Notes: generated by a model not told the origin, from the letters alone. Positions 24,031 through 36,459 are shown, counted from the stretch's first letter. The stretch is DNA of 64,000 nt from Zeugodacus cucurbitae (GCF_028554725.1 NC_071669.1:53747001-53811000); one strand, 5' to 3'. A program made the numbers and translations.

Positions 24031-24885
24031 AAAAACTAAAAGGATTGCCAACCGTGTGGAAATATTTGAAGAAAACGTTTTCTCGAATTTGACGCTTCAA
24101 AACTGTATACATTAATTCTCAGCAAAAAAAAATTTGATTTTTTTAGATATATTTTTGAGTAGGGTTGCCAACTTGAGGTATATAGATATAACCGGACCGA
24201 ATATATAAATACTAGATTTTAATACTTAGAAAATAAAACGAAAATTGTGTAACGTAGTTTCATACAAAAATTGTATTGACAGAGTTGCCATATTTTTTTT
24301 TAATTTTTATTAAAATTATTTTTACACTAAAAAATCGTTACTTATATTTATTTTACCGTTATTTTTCTATATTAACTTAAAATATACACTCATATGGATG
24401 AACATATCCAGCAGCCATATTCCGAAAAGTCTCCACAACCACAACAAAAACAAGCAAACTCTATTAATTTCACTAATTGTCAATTACTTGCTTACATTTT
24501 TCTACCAACCACAAACAAACTGCCCATATGCGCATACTCTTCAGAGGGTTAAATATAAATATTTAGCGCCCTTCTGTATGCACACTAGTTAGATACATAA
24601 CCACCTGCATACACATGTACATATTTTTACACAGAGATGTTTATATGTTTATATGTGTGTTGTCTGTTGAGTCCAAAGACCTAAACAAAATTGTTTCAGT
24701 CAAATAATGACGCATTAGAAAGATCCACAAAACCGTTATAAAACATGCAAAGGCAGTTGGATATGTCTATACATACACACATAGATTTATATATATACAA
24801 ACACAGTAGCATAAAATTCAAAAATCTATTTGTAAAATCGCCAACATTTCATTTTTCAACTTCACACGCCAACAATGGTTGGTGT

Positions 24886-24928
<43 letters not shown>

Positions 24929-25018
24929 TATCTATCTGTCTATATCTATATACTACAAGCCATTCTAACGAATTACAAATTTTCTATTTGTATTTGCAAC
25001 AAACAAACTCGTGTGTAG
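24031..25018. other. Intron with (TA)n and decamer copies
   Basis: Two dispersed decamers lie at 24161-24170 and 24281-24290. A (TA)n microsatellite is at 24894-24923, followed by TATC repeats. Nothing coding is seen until the acceptor at 25018. Confidence 0.55.
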
Positions 25019-25297
25019 CATGTATGTTGGTAGCAGCGGCAACATGATGGCAAATGGTTGTAAAACTAACAACAAATCTAGACCAGCAGCTGCAGTTAAA
25101 GTAATGGCAACAACAACAACAGCAAAAACCGCAACATCAACATCAGTATTTGCCAAACATGCAAAACCATTGCCATCGTCGACAACAAAAGTAACAAGAC
25201 GAACAGCCAGCACAACTGCAACATGCGGCATGCCACATTTGAGTGAGCGCTATTGGCGTAGCAGCTCACTGCCGAATATATGGTTATCGAGTCATGG
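25019..25297 (+). CDS. Internal exon 5 of the disordered-protein gene
   Basis: This 279-nt open segment lies between CTCGTGTGTAG (ending 25018) and ATGG|GTGAGT at 25298. CA left by exon 4 plus C gives His, so the phase agrees, and two bases are left for an unseen next exon. It encodes an Ala/Thr/Lys-rich stretch and ends HLSERYWRSSSLPNIWLSSH, which looks like a conserved short motif with two Trp. The acceptor's pyrimidine tract is weak, so the 5' boundary is the least certain part. The downstream exon is not found in this window. Confidence 0.6.
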
Positions 25298-25429
25298 GTG
25301 AGTACAGAGAATATTAAATAATAGTTCTGCATACAATCATTACGAGAGATATATATATACATATTTACGTCGATAAATTAATCAAATTGCATATATTCAT
25401 CCACATCCGATTTATCTTAGGCGTATGGT

Positions 25430-26180
25430 TATAGTTTAAGTGTGAAAACTTTCAAAGCTTTACTTTTTAAGGAAAGTTTTAGAGGAAAGCTTGTGTGGAG
25501 GGCTTTAGAAAAGATTTCACGGAAAGTCATAACGGAAAGCTTTTGCGTCAAATTTTAAAAGAAAGCTTGTAAGGAAAATTTCAAAGATAAGCTTTAAATG
25601 CAAGTTTTAAAGAAAAGCTTTTTAGAAATGTTCTAAGAAAAGCTTTTAACGACAGTTTGTAAGAAAAATTTTGAGGAAAGCTTTTAAGAAATGTTTAAAG
25701 CAACTTTTTTAATATTCGATTTATCTTACGATTATGTTGGAAGTTTATGAGAGAAACCTTTAAACAAAGCTCTAAAGGAAAGTTTTAGAGAAAGCAAAGA
25801 AAATTGGAAGAAAACTTTTAAGGAAAGCTTTAAAGAAAATCTTTTAATATTAGAATTACTTACGATTATGGTGAAAGTTTATGTAAGAAGGCTTGTAAAA
25901 AAAGCTTTAAATAAAGCTCTAAGCGAAAGTTTTAAGGAAAGGAGAGGAAATTTGTAAGAAAACTTTTTTAGGAAAGTTTTGAAGAAAATATTTAAAGAAA
26001 ATTTTTTAATATTCGATTTATCTTACGATTATGGTGAAAGTTTATGTGAGAAAGCTTATAAAGAAAGCTTAAAATAAAGCTCTAAGCGAAAGTTTTAAAG
26101 ATAGATTTTTAAGGAAAGCTTTAAAACAACTTTACAGTAAGCTTTATGAAAAAGCTTGAAGGGAAGCTTTTGAGCAAAGA
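25430..26180. repeat. AAGCTTT-rich degenerate tandem array
   Basis: About 750 bp of imperfect GGAAAGCTTTTAAGAAA units, roughly 18-25 bp each, gives dozens of AAGCTT or near-AAGCTT sites. A higher-order phrase TTATCTTACGATTATGG recurs near 25718, 25855 (TACTTACGATTATGG) and 26018, with a looser copy near 25411, spaced roughly 140-165 bp. It looks like a local satellite-like expansion in an intron. Confidence 0.75.
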
Positions 26181-27772
26181 AGTGATCTCAAGTAAATGTC
26201 TAGATTATATGAACCAGAAAAGGAGACTTTTGAAAGATAGGATCTGTTAGTTTCTTTATAAGGATAGAAAATTAGGTAAATAGCCATCGAAGTATAGTAA
26301 TTTGAGTGAAAGCTTTAAACTTAAGGTCATGATGTATAGTATTATTAAAAAAGTGAAAAAAGAGCATCATCAAGGTCTCCATAATCTGAGATTTAACTTA
26401 GTTTCATTTGCAACTTTTATATCTTAAGCTCATCACTCAATCACATACTGAGCCACTTATTGTCTATGAAAGCTTTCATCAACCCTTGGTTATGCTGAAG
26501 TTTAGTCAGTAATAACTTTATGTCATTTATGCGTGGACTGTCGTCATGCTTGAAGTTAGCAATTACTCAAGCTCCCCTTTTTATTATAATTCACTACTGT
26601 TCAACAAAAAGTTTTACTACCGAACATAAATATGAAAAGTACAGCAAAACGGTGCTTCGTTGAAACAATACAAAAACTAAGTTATTTTTATTAATCTTCA
26701 GACTACACTACACAGCATAAGTCAACTAATAAGCTTTGCAGCGCTCATGCTCATTCTGAAAATGAAAAAAAATATTTTACTTTTCTTCCACTGACTTATT
26801 GTCTGTCGCACAAGTTTACGGTTCAGAGTGTGAGAAAAGTGAAAAATGCCGGGGCGCTTAAAGTAAATATCCACACAGTTTGAAAAAGTAGAATTAAATT
26901 CAAGAAAAAATCAAATTTTTAACAATGCAAACTTTAGAAAAGTGTTGAACGCTTTTAATTTTCCCGCTAAAGGACAACAGACAGACAATAAACGCCACAA
27001 CGGCACCTGCCACCGTTTACTACTGGCAAGTGCTGCTGCTGACCTTAGTACTCGTTTTTTGTGTTTTCTTTGCTACAAACAACAGCCGAGCGAGTTGTGT
27101 ATGAATTTGTTCTTATTTTTTCGATTATGTTTTCTTTCTCTCTCTTTTTGTTTTATACAGTTTCAGAGTCTTTTCTGCTGTTGGTAACTTAATTCGATTG
27201 AAAGTTTCATGTCATTCGTGTGAGAGTGTGTCTATGTGACTTTTCAAATATTTCTACGTTAAAAGTGTGGAGTGAAAATAATCGGATACTTATAAGAGAG
27301 CGACCAAAAATTTAATGGTTTAATGCAGTGTTGCATGAAAGCTCGTAGAAATATTAAAAATTTTCCAAAGTTATCACTTAGAAAAATTAAATAACTAAAA
27401 TAACTTTAAAAATTTCATGAAAATGGCTTAAACTACAATTTTGGAACTGAAGCAGTTTATTTTAATTCAGACGATTCCATGAAAATTTCAAATATAAATA
27501 TCTTTTTTAAATTTGAAAACTAACACATGGCAACTCTACCGAAAATTATAAATATTTTTCGGTGTTAGAATTATCGGTTCATTTTTCAATATTTAATATA
27601 ATACTTATGTTGCATATTTTGATTGTTTAACTTAAAAATATTCATATGGCAACTCTGCATAAAATAATATTTTTTCGGAATTAAGGAAAAATCGCTTTTT
27701 AAGACATTTTTTTTTTTGAAAGGAAGGAAATGATTGCGGTAAACGGAATTTTAAGACGATAGTGTACTATAT
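26181..27772. other. Non-coding stretch
   Basis: I can support no gene here. Decamers TGGCAACTCT lie at 27528-27537 and 27647-27656 in very AT-rich surroundings. Confidence 0.5.
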
Positions 27773-28418
27773 TTAAGGCTTAAAAACAATATTTATTATT
27801 AAAAAATATTGAAATTTTTTCAAAGTTGTAAGTATTTTTCTGGAGCGCCTGGAGTCTGCACTTGTAAATCGGTGCCGGTGATGGAGGTCGTGCGATGCAT
27901 CTGAAACAGTCGAACCAATTTTTTTTTTTAATTTTAATAAGTTTCTTTTCTTTATGAACTAAAAAAATACCGAAGAAGTCATAAAATTCCAAATTTTTTC
28001 GAAGTTTAAAAAAAAAATTCACATTTTTAAGAAAAAAAAAACTGACTTTAAGTTGCAAAACAAGTAGTTTAAATAATACTTTTATCCAACTTTTTTAGTT
28101 CAAATAGAAGATAATTTAATACTGAAGCTAGATCACTTTAGTTTTTTTCGATCGAACATATTCTTTTTGCTATCGCCGGCACCGTTTTCTAACACTTGTG
28201 AAAATGAAAACTCGAGAAAACGCGCTTTAAAGGTCTGCCCGAGCATTCGCACCTGCTCGACGCTCGGCGACTAAAACTGCTTTAGCTTCGAAAATATGTC
28301 GAATTGGACTCTGGAATTTTAAAGACATATTCTTGGATAGTTTTGGAAGAGATTTAAAACAAAACAAAAAAATCGATTTTTTGAAGCCTGTAAAGCAGAC
28401 TACTTATAGGAGCCTTAA
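27773..28418. mobile_element. TTAA-bounded non-coding element (copy j)
   Basis: The left end TTAAGGCT (27773-27780) mirrors the right end AGCCTTAA (28411-28418), giving a 646-bp unit. The interior holds CTCGAGAAAACGCGC near 28212 and the recurring core block at 28283-28345. There is no protein. The minus open frame at 27780-28058 is low complexity. Confidence 0.55.
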
Positions 28419-28619
28419 CCTGAATCACTGACTTTGTATTTCTCGTGCACCAAAACTATTTTTTATTAATTTTTTAGTTTTTGAATTAGTTGAATTTCCA
28501 CTTGGCAACCCTGCCATAACTTTAAAAATTATTTTTAATATAATTATATTAACCACTTTTATATTAACTACTTTCAAAGTTCCCTACTTTTTTAAAGAAA
28601 AAAAACACAGAAAATTCAA

Positions 28620-29680
28620 ATTTAATGGGGAATGTTTATTAACATTCGAAAGAACATTCTTTGGCATTTATTTTTTAAAGATTATCTCTTTCAAATGTTA
28701 GCCGCGGCAAGATCTCAGATGGTTCATCCGTTGATTCCAAGTTTTGATGAATCGTTTGAGCATTTCGACTGGGAACTGGCGAAAGTCACGCGTGATGTTT
28801 TGTTCCAAGGTCTGAATAGAAGCGGGAATATCTGCATAGACTTTAGGTTTTACATATCCCCACAGGAAAAAGTCTAACAGTGTGTTATCACAAGATCTTG
28901 ATGGACAATCGACCGCCCAAAATGTGAAATTATCTACTCACCGAAATGTTCTGTCAATAAATCCATTGACTGATGTGATGTGTGTGAAGTGGTGCCATCT
29001 TGTTGAAACCAAATGTCGCCGATATCACGAGCTTCAATTTCAGTCATCAAATAGTCAGTTATCATTGCGCGATAACGGTCTCCATTGACAGTTTCGTTCT
29101 CTCAGGCATCATTTTTGAAGAAATATGGTCCGACGATTCCACCGACCCACAAACCACACCAAATCACTGTGTTTTTTATGGATGGAATGGTAACTCTTGA
29201 ATCTCTTCAGCTTCTACTTTCGTCCCAAATCCGGCAATTTTGCTTGTTTACATACCCACACAGATGGGACTCTTCGACGGAACTTCTTGGATTTTTTTAA
29301 GTGCTCATAGAGCGAAACGATGTCGCTTGGAAAGGCCGTGCGGCTTCCGTTCTTGCACAAGCCGTATTTTGTAAGCTTTCATTTTAAGATTTCGACGTAA
29401 AATGCACCAAGTCGTTCCATACGTCAGTCCCAGTTGTTTCTGCGAACGGCGCCGAATCGACTCTCCACGGTCTTCGTGTACATTCTCAGCTACCGCTGCT
29501 ATATTTTCTTCACTGCAGGCTGGACGTGGTCTATTCGTTCGAATATTACCCAATAATGACTGCTGGTTCTCAAAATGGGCGATGGTGTTGCAAATAGTAC
29601 GCACCGTAGACCATTTATGTTGACCATAAGTTGAGTGAAGCCCCCAAAAACACATTCTTTAAAGAACCTCTTAATATTTA
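28620..29680 (-). pseudogene. Decayed DDE_3-type Tc1/mariner transposase (copy 3)
   Basis: The minus-strand N-terminal part at 29305-29655 reads GNIRTNRPRPACSEENIAAV, then SIRRRSQKQLGLTYGTTWCILRRN and KAYKIRLVQERKPH, a typical HTH arrangement. Downstream on the minus strand, broken pieces cover the catalytic core and a C-terminal segment near 28690-28860. The region is antisense-similar to 4990-5240. Multiple frame breaks make it inactive. It is a closer relative of copy 1 than of copy 2. Confidence 0.75.
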
Positions 29681-29982
29681 CATATTCATACAGTCTAAAA
29701 CTTTCCTGAAACGTGGCAACCATTCTTTAAACTATAGGAGGTTAAACAAGCAATTTATATATTTAAAAGATATGGCAACTGAGCACAGCGAGATATTTTA
29801 TATCGAAATATAAAAATAGCTGTCGAGTCCAGATAAAACAGCGAAATTAAAAAAAAAATAAAAAAGAATTAAAAGGAAAATTTAAATAATAAAATTTTTA
29901 TTAAAAAAAATAGTTAAAACAATGTAAATATCCCAACCCCAAATCAAATCAACTGAGAGACTGTCAATTAAATTTCACTCAC

Positions 29983-30082
29983 CAAAACGTGTGAGCAGAA
30001 CGGTAAAAGCTTTAGCTGTCAAAAAGCTGACAGCTGAACGATTTGGAACAAAAAAAACGGGAATAAGCAGGAGATTGATTGT
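29983..30082 (-). CDS. Possible internal exon of an unidentified minus-strand gene
   Basis: On the minus strand ACCTTCGCAG ends just before 30082, and TTTTG|GTGAGTGAAA follows 29983. The 100 nt between are open and read TINLLLIPVFFVPNRSAVSF then LTAKAFTVLLTRFG, a hydrophobic stretch with both splice sites near consensus. The exon starts in phase 0 and leaves one base, so it does not join directly to the 36.4-kb or 10.0-kb candidates. T-rich DNA can yield such peptides by chance. Confidence 0.22.
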
Positions 30083-30929
30083 CTGCGAAGGTATGTCAGG
30101 TGTGGTATGAGCAAGCAGGCATACTAAGTGATTGAAATGTGAAGGTACTAGAAGAGCAGAGATTACTCTCAAATATATTAAAAAAAAAAGCGAATATAAA
30201 CAAAATTTACGGTTAACATTAGTGTATACACGGCGAGTGGGTGTGTGTGAGCGGTTGTGCGGCTGTCAAAATGACAACTGCTGTTGATTGTTGCTGCCAC
30301 TTGAATTTACTTGAAATCATTGCATATTTATAGGCGTTGAAGTGTGCTTTTTGTTGTAGCTTTCGCCTTACTAGATTTAGTTTGACTGCCATTAGAATTA
30401 CTAAATGTTAATTTTAGACAGTTTGAAAGTAGTCTGCCACACGCACACCAGCGGCAACCCTTATCAAAGTGTTCATCTGATTTGTTGTGCGGAGTAACAT
30501 GTTTTTTAGTGAAAGGTGTTGAAATCGGTTGAAAATATAATAAATGAGAGACGTTGGTGTTAGGTAAAGTATGTGAGATAGTGGTGCGGATATTTCAATT
30601 ACATATTGAGCTAGCCTTTGTGGGAATTAACAAAAACTTAAAGCAAAAGAAAATAGGAAAAATGTTTGAAACAACTCAAACCCAATTGAACCGAACATCT
30701 TCCTTCACCTTTGTTAGATCTCAATGTTTTCATGATGGCATCATATAGTAGATTTTCTCAACTCTATTAGAAATTGCATTAACAGATAACAGATAATTCA
30801 ATAAAAATTTAAATATTTCGAAATCCAAATTGAGTTTAAACTTTTCCAATATTCAATGTTAAACATTGATAGTAGTCGGGGAAAAATATTCTTGCTTTTA
30901 TTGAATATTGGGAAAAGTTTCTAGAGATG
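30083..30929. other. Non-coding stretch
   Basis: Nothing is recognised beyond a short GT-rich tract near 30239-30250. Confidence 0.4.
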
Positions 30930-32168
30930 GGGCTTTGAATACTTATGGTCCGATTTCGGCGGTTTTTAGAATGGCGATATCACACTATAAATGCAGTATT
31001 TCGACAGTATAGACTTCAAATTTCTATGAAAGTAGGCGTGGTTGTGAACCGTTTGTTTCGTCGAAAAAAGACCTTTTTTCATGAATTTTTTTAGAAAAAA
31101 TTATTGCTGTAGGTTTATTTTACTTATTATTATATGAAAGTACAACATTTGAAGGATACTTAAAAATAAGTTGTATCGAAAAATAGCGAGGAATAACGGA
31201 TTTATCGTCGATCTCTGCAGGCACCTCGAAAAAAAGTGTTTGTGCGGTGACCAGCCTACAGCATCGCTGGATCATCCGAAACCAAAAAATCAAAATGCTT
31301 TCTTTAGTTTATTAGTTTGTCTTTCAATTGACGTCGAGTTTTCATTTTTTTTTAATATTCAATTTTTTAATTTTTGGTACCATTTTCAAGCCAAAGTGAC
31401 GATTTTAGACGAAAAAATCGACCTATTTGTTATTGTAAAATTGTTAGTAATTAAAATTTTTGGAAAAACTCAACGGCATTCGAGAGCTATATATATGTAG
31501 AATATTTGTTCAAAATTTCAAAACGATCGATGCAGTAGTTTTTTGTGTAGGCTGGTCACCGACTTTAAAAATGACATATTTGGGAAAATCGATTCAAAGT
31601 TTTGTACACTAAGCGCTGGTAGCTGGAGGTATCGTTATTCAACCTGCTGTAACTTTGTTAGTTTTTCTCCGAATGACCTAAAACTTGTAGCACAATATTC
31701 TTGAGATGTTGATGGTTCAGAAAAAAAAATAAAAAAAAATGAAAAAAAAGTTGTCACACCTCACGCCCACTCTCCCAAAAAAAATTATATCCAAATATGT
31801 TCCTTCCTAGTACGATCCTTTATACCAAATTTCACTTTCATAGCTTAGTTATAGCCCTTTTTAGGTTTTCGGTGATCGCCATTTTGTAGGCGTGGCAGTG
31901 GTTTGATTTCGCCCATCTTCGAAATCAACCTTCCTGTGGTGTCAAGGAATACGTGTACCAAGTTTCATTAATATATCTCAATTTTCACTCAAGTTACAGT
32001 CTGCACGGACGTACAGACGGTCATCCGGATTCGAACTCTACTCGTCACCCTGATCACTTCGATACATATAACCCTATATCTCAGTCTTTTAGTTTTAGGA
32101 CTTACAACCAACCGTTAGGTGAATAAAACTGTTAAACTCTCTTAGCAAATTTTGCTGCGAGAGTATAA
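30930..32168 (-). mobile_element. DINE-1/helentron-like element with a nested insertion
   Basis: Read on the minus strand it matches the full-length copy at 62471-63919. The 5' end has TATACTCTCGC at about 32157-32167, then a TTAGTTTTAGG-type segment, a decayed GTCY region, and the CACTGCCACGCC phrase. It is interrupted at about 31051-31750 by a copy of element f and resumes at about 30930-31050 with GGTTCACAACCACGCCTACT. The 3' end is truncated. Confidence 0.7.
31051..31750. mobile_element. Partial copy of TTAA element f, nested in a DINE-like element
   Basis: From GTTTGTTTCGTCG onward it follows 7948-8620 nearly base for base, with a short extra segment near 31463-31480. It lacks the TTAA end and the last third of f. 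The host element is visible on both sides, so this is the younger insertion. Confidence 0.7.
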
Positions 32169-34390
32169 TTAGCAGTAATAGTAATTCACAGATGAAAATT
32201 AAAAAGATTGGGCGGCTTTCATATTAACGAATTTTCCGGTCTGTTATCCAATATGAGGAATTTTTCTTTTTTCCTTCCCTTTTATGAAATTCATTTTGAA
32301 AGTTATTTTTATATTATTAAATATTTTTATATAATTTCTTTTGAACTCATATTACTCATTTAAAAAATTCAACGGAAATACATAATTCGCTCAAAGGCAA
32401 TCGGAAATTCGCTAAAAATTGTGGCACACAAAGGCGGTTTTTCCTAAAAATGCCGAAAAAAGCGCGCATTTCTACTCCTTAGAGTCACACATATACATAT
32501 TTCTACATATAAATGTCTGTATATATATACTTTTATCATTCCTGTGTGTTTCCTATTACTCGATATTGCTTTTTCAAATATATGTCAAACGCTCATCATT
32601 TTTATTAATAACTGCGCTTAAATCACCGGCACGCAGAATTGATTTACATAAATGTCTTGAGAGAAGCACACGCTTACGTTCTTAAGTTTGTGCTTAAGAA
32701 ATCAATCGAAGGCAAAATCAAGCAGTTTGCTTCCCCAACAATTGCTTTAAGACATCAAAAGACATTTGTATGGGTATATATACATATGTGTATGTAAGAC
32801 CAGTAACGCGATTTGCCAAGGTTGCCAAATAGGTTACATTGTTGCGCAATGGTCCATTCAACAATTTCCACATGAGTGTACTTACATACATACATATACA
32901 TATATATACACGATGCTTTAGACTGCAAGCCCCCTCCACACCACTAGCATTTGTTTGAATTCTGTGCAGCTTTGCTTTGTTACTACATTTCCATGAAATT
33001 CCAAATTTCTATTCACATCGATTTATTTGGAAACCGTTGCGGTGCGCTCATTTAAACCATGTTGCCATACAAACGAACACAAATCCATGTATTTCACCTG
33101 CTGAGTTGAGCTTTCAATGCTTTTGTATGTGTTTTGTAAGGACACAAAATATCCAGGTTCCCTAGCTATGATATATAGATGTACATATATAATCTTCTGT
33201 GTATGTCTATATGTATATATATGTGTATCGCATTGCATATGTTTCCGTGTATCAATTTGGTTTTATTGCACAATTTATTCTCATTTGTTAAGCATCCCTA
33301 ATGTTTGTATGTTTTTAACGTAATTCGGTATTATGTCAATTTGATGGCGGTACTTATTCTCAGAATGATTTTTTCTATGGCTCTTCTATAATATTTTAGG
33401 AATATATGTACATTGAAAGGCTGATCAAATCTGAAAGCGTAGTTGTGTTTCAAAATATCTGTCTCTTCATAAAGCAGACCCCGCAACACTCCAAAGACTG
33501 TATAAATTCGAGTTCAGTTCAATAATAATATAAATTTCAGATTTTCTTTTACCTAATCCGCCGGGAAATATACATTTTTAAGGGTCGCAAGGTCATTGAA
33601 ATAAGCTCACACACAAAGATTGTTCTTTAGATGTCCATATCTCGTTGAAGCTTACTAAAAGCTGCGAAGCCAGACAACTCTGCGAAATCCTGAGAAGCTT
33701 ATAGTTATATCAAAACAGTTTTCGCGCTCTTTTTAAGATATCTGACTTCGTATGTCTTACTAAAATAACACATCAAATGTTGGCAAGGTCTAGATCTAGG
33801 TTATTCCACAGCGCCCAATGTTATACTTGGGGACAACTTTAGCTTTTATTTCTAGTAAAGTTATGGTTCTAGTTCTAGTTTTGGTGTTCATATATCATCT
33901 CTATTTCCAACAAATCTCCTCACCGATATCTAAAGACGTAAATTACTTAATTGCAAGATAAATATATTTTCGGGCTATACCGAATAATTATCAAAAGCAT
34001 AAATTCGTGTTTCCAAGTGTCTTTTGGAATATTTTTTTAGTCAGGGATCCATTTGTCTAAGGCCTCAAAATGTTTTAACGTCTTCAACACCCATACTTTA
34101 GGTTCTTTCATAGGTTTTCAGAAGGGTTAAACTCTTTCTCGTATTTAGATACATTTTTTTAGAACATTGAATTATGATAACTTCAAAGAAATCACCCAGG
34201 TCTTAAGAACTTATTTCTATATAGAATGCATAATTTTCTTCGACCGAGTATTTTCCTACACCTAAAACTTTTCGAATAAAGAGAATATACCGGTGTAGCC
34301 CACGAAAAATTGGGCGATATTCGTGAAGTTTTTCAACAGAAAGCACTAGATCGAATGTTTCGAATTTTTATGGACATTATAAGATATAGT
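32169..34390. other. Non-coding stretch
   Basis: Nothing can be assigned with confidence. A minus-strand segment near 32800-32880 reads MWKLLNGPLRNNVTYLATLA and looks protein-like, but it lacks a good donor. TATA-type dinucleotide runs are common. Confidence 0.4.
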
Positions 34391-34391
34391 A

Positions 34392-35150
34392 CTGTGCCCA
34401 AAAAATAAGGTGGCATTGTATTTATTTTGAAAATTCCTTATTTATTCTTCCAAATCAATTTCATCCCCTCCCGATGCAATGCACTTATGGCAACGGATTT
34501 TCCAATCTTTGAAACACTGGTTGTAGTCACTTTCCGGGATGACCTTCAGTTCCGTCTTCGCTGCGTATAAAAACGGTGTCCCGGAGCGGTCTTTTGAGTT
34601 TGGTGAACAGCCAGAAGTCGCACGGCGTCAGGTCAGGTGAATACAGTGGCTGCGGAACGATATGGGTTGAGTTTTTGGCGAAATGATCACGAATTACGAG
34701 GTCAGTATGGGTATGTTTTCGGTACCAGTCGAGATTTCACGCGTTTGAGGCCCAAAACATTCTTCAAAATGGTATTGGCTGCGCCTTTCGATATGCCAAC
34801 TTCATCAGCAAGGTCTAATTGTTAATCGATGGTTTTTCAACACCAAATCTTTGATTTGTTGAACGTGAGCTTCGTCGGTTGAGGTTGATGGTCGCCTTGG
34901 ACGCTCTTCGGCTCGTTCACGGCCGGCTTGGAACTCACTATACCACTTGTAAAAATTTTTTATAGAAATAGCCTCATCACCAAAGGCTTTCTGCACCATC
35001 CTCAACGTATCGGCAGTAGAAAATTGATTCCGTAAACAAAATTTAATGCAAATTCTTTGCTTGAAAAACTCACTTTTAGCAGCTCACAAAACGATTTTTA
35101 TTTTCAGTTATATTTTAAGATTTTTTTTTACAAAAATATTGAAAAATAAC
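34392..35150 (-). mobile_element. Internally deleted mariner (Tc1/mariner)
   Basis: The minus strand encodes a mariner N-terminal HTH region (TLRMVQKAFGDEAISIKNFY, then KWYSEFQAGRERAEERPRRP and DLVLKNHRLTIR at 35005-34810), then decayed LADEVGISKGAANTILKNVL. It jumps to a C-terminal remnant containing PLYSPDLTPCDFWLF and ends with KVIPESDYNQCFKDWKIRCH before a stop at about 34447. The part with the first two catalytic Asp residues is missing, and stops are present. The right terminal repeat starts near 34392 (ACTGTGCCCAAAAAATAAGG); the other end is unclear. Confidence 0.75.
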
Positions 35151-35237
35151 GGAGTTATGTGCTGTCTTCGAAGTTCCCCAACTGCTGACATGATTCCGGT
35201 CGAATGAGTAGCTGAAACAAAGCTATTCAAAAAGGTT

Positions 35238-35689
35238 ATTAAAGTTGGCGGTATTTCCTATATAATTAGCTACGATTTTTGAAAAATATTTAAAAAAAAA
35301 TTACAAAATGGTGCAGTTCTGAAAAAAATTTCGTTTTTTTAGGTAAAAATATTTCGTTTTTTAATGCCAAATTGACAAATTTCAACCAAAAAGATTGTAG
35401 GTCATGTCGTAGTAAATATATGCAAGAATATTCAGTTTCAATTTCGATGGGTCAATAACTCCTTGAGTTATGACGTCAGCAAATTTTGAAAAATGTCGTT
35501 TCGAGAAAAACGTGTTTAAAGTTTCAACTATAGTGGCTTATACCTCGCTCTTGAGAACGCTGCCATTCAAAAACTATTCAAGATCGACCTTGACGATTTC
35601 ACGGGGTATTTTTGAAAGTATAATCTATCGAATAAGCAAAATAAAAAAAATCGAGTTTTTGAAAGTGTCGCACTGGTAAAGCCCCTTAA
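35238..35689. mobile_element. Probable TTAA-bounded non-coding element (copy i)
   Basis: The right end GCCCCTTAA lies at 35681-35689. The interior carries TCGAGAAAAACGTGTTTAAA at 35502-35521 and the recurring core block at about 35566-35620, as in elements f and j. The left boundary is uncertain. Confidence 0.45.
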
Positions 35690-36369
35690 ACCAATCTACC
35701 ATTATATGGTAACATTTCTAAATATAAAGACTTAAGAACATAAACTATATTATGCGAGCAAAGAAAAATGAAATTAAATATTTTAAATCTCAAATACTTT
35801 GATTTGCGTCATAAATTTTATATATTAAAATATTTTGATATAGTGTGGCAACCTTTAATACACCTTTTTAATAACTCAAGTGTGTACCATACAAATTGCG
35901 ATGTGACTTATATTAAGAAACTGAAATCTATGCAAACTAAATCCAAAAATATATTAATGAAAGTATTGGAAACCCTTAAAATATATACATCTGTATGTGA
36001 TTATTTGTAATGCAATATTATGCCTTATCTTAATTTATAAAAAATATTATAAATTTTTTATTCCTTTGTTTATCGAAATATGACAACTCTAGTCAAACAT
36101 TTTTAAATTTTATTACTAATACGCGCTCTGTTCAAATTCCAAATTCTCCTATATCTAATAATCTAAATTATGAGTAATAAAATTTACCAAAAATATTTTA
36201 AAACAAATTAATTGGCAACCCTAGAAATTCTTATACAATGCCCTGCATTACCTTACTTATAGCAGCAACGAGTATTTTGTTAAAATATTTTTGACATGGA
36301 AATAAATATTTTGCCCTTTGATTTAATGCAAATGTGGCAACCCTAGCCAAGCAAATTTCAATAACTTAC
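35690..36369. other. AT-rich stretch with decamer copies
   Basis: TGGCAACCCT occurs at 36213-36222 and 36336-36345, with related GGCAACCTTT near 35848. I see no gene. Confidence 0.5.
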
Positions 36370-36459
36370 CATAACAAATATGCCAGAGTAAAAATGCCAG
36401 CCACAAGCATATTAGTTCGAAGGTCATGTGGAAAACTAATTGTATGCAATAATCAAACC
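36370..36459 (-). CDS. Possible internal exon, predicted membrane segment
   Basis: On the minus strand a pyrimidine-rich tract ending GTTCAAAAG precedes 36459, and TATG|GTAAGTTATT, a near-perfect donor, follows 36370. The 90 nt between encode FDYCIQLVFHMTFELICLWL then AFLLWHICY, a plausible membrane helix. Both ends are phase 1. It could belong with the 30.0- and 10.0-kb candidates in a minus-strand gene whose introns hold the plus-strand exons, but missing exons would be needed. No family is recognised. Confidence 0.3.

Noticed and set aside
24894..24923. TA run as an origin or attachment-like site
   Set aside because: It is a plain microsatellite; nothing else supports such a role.
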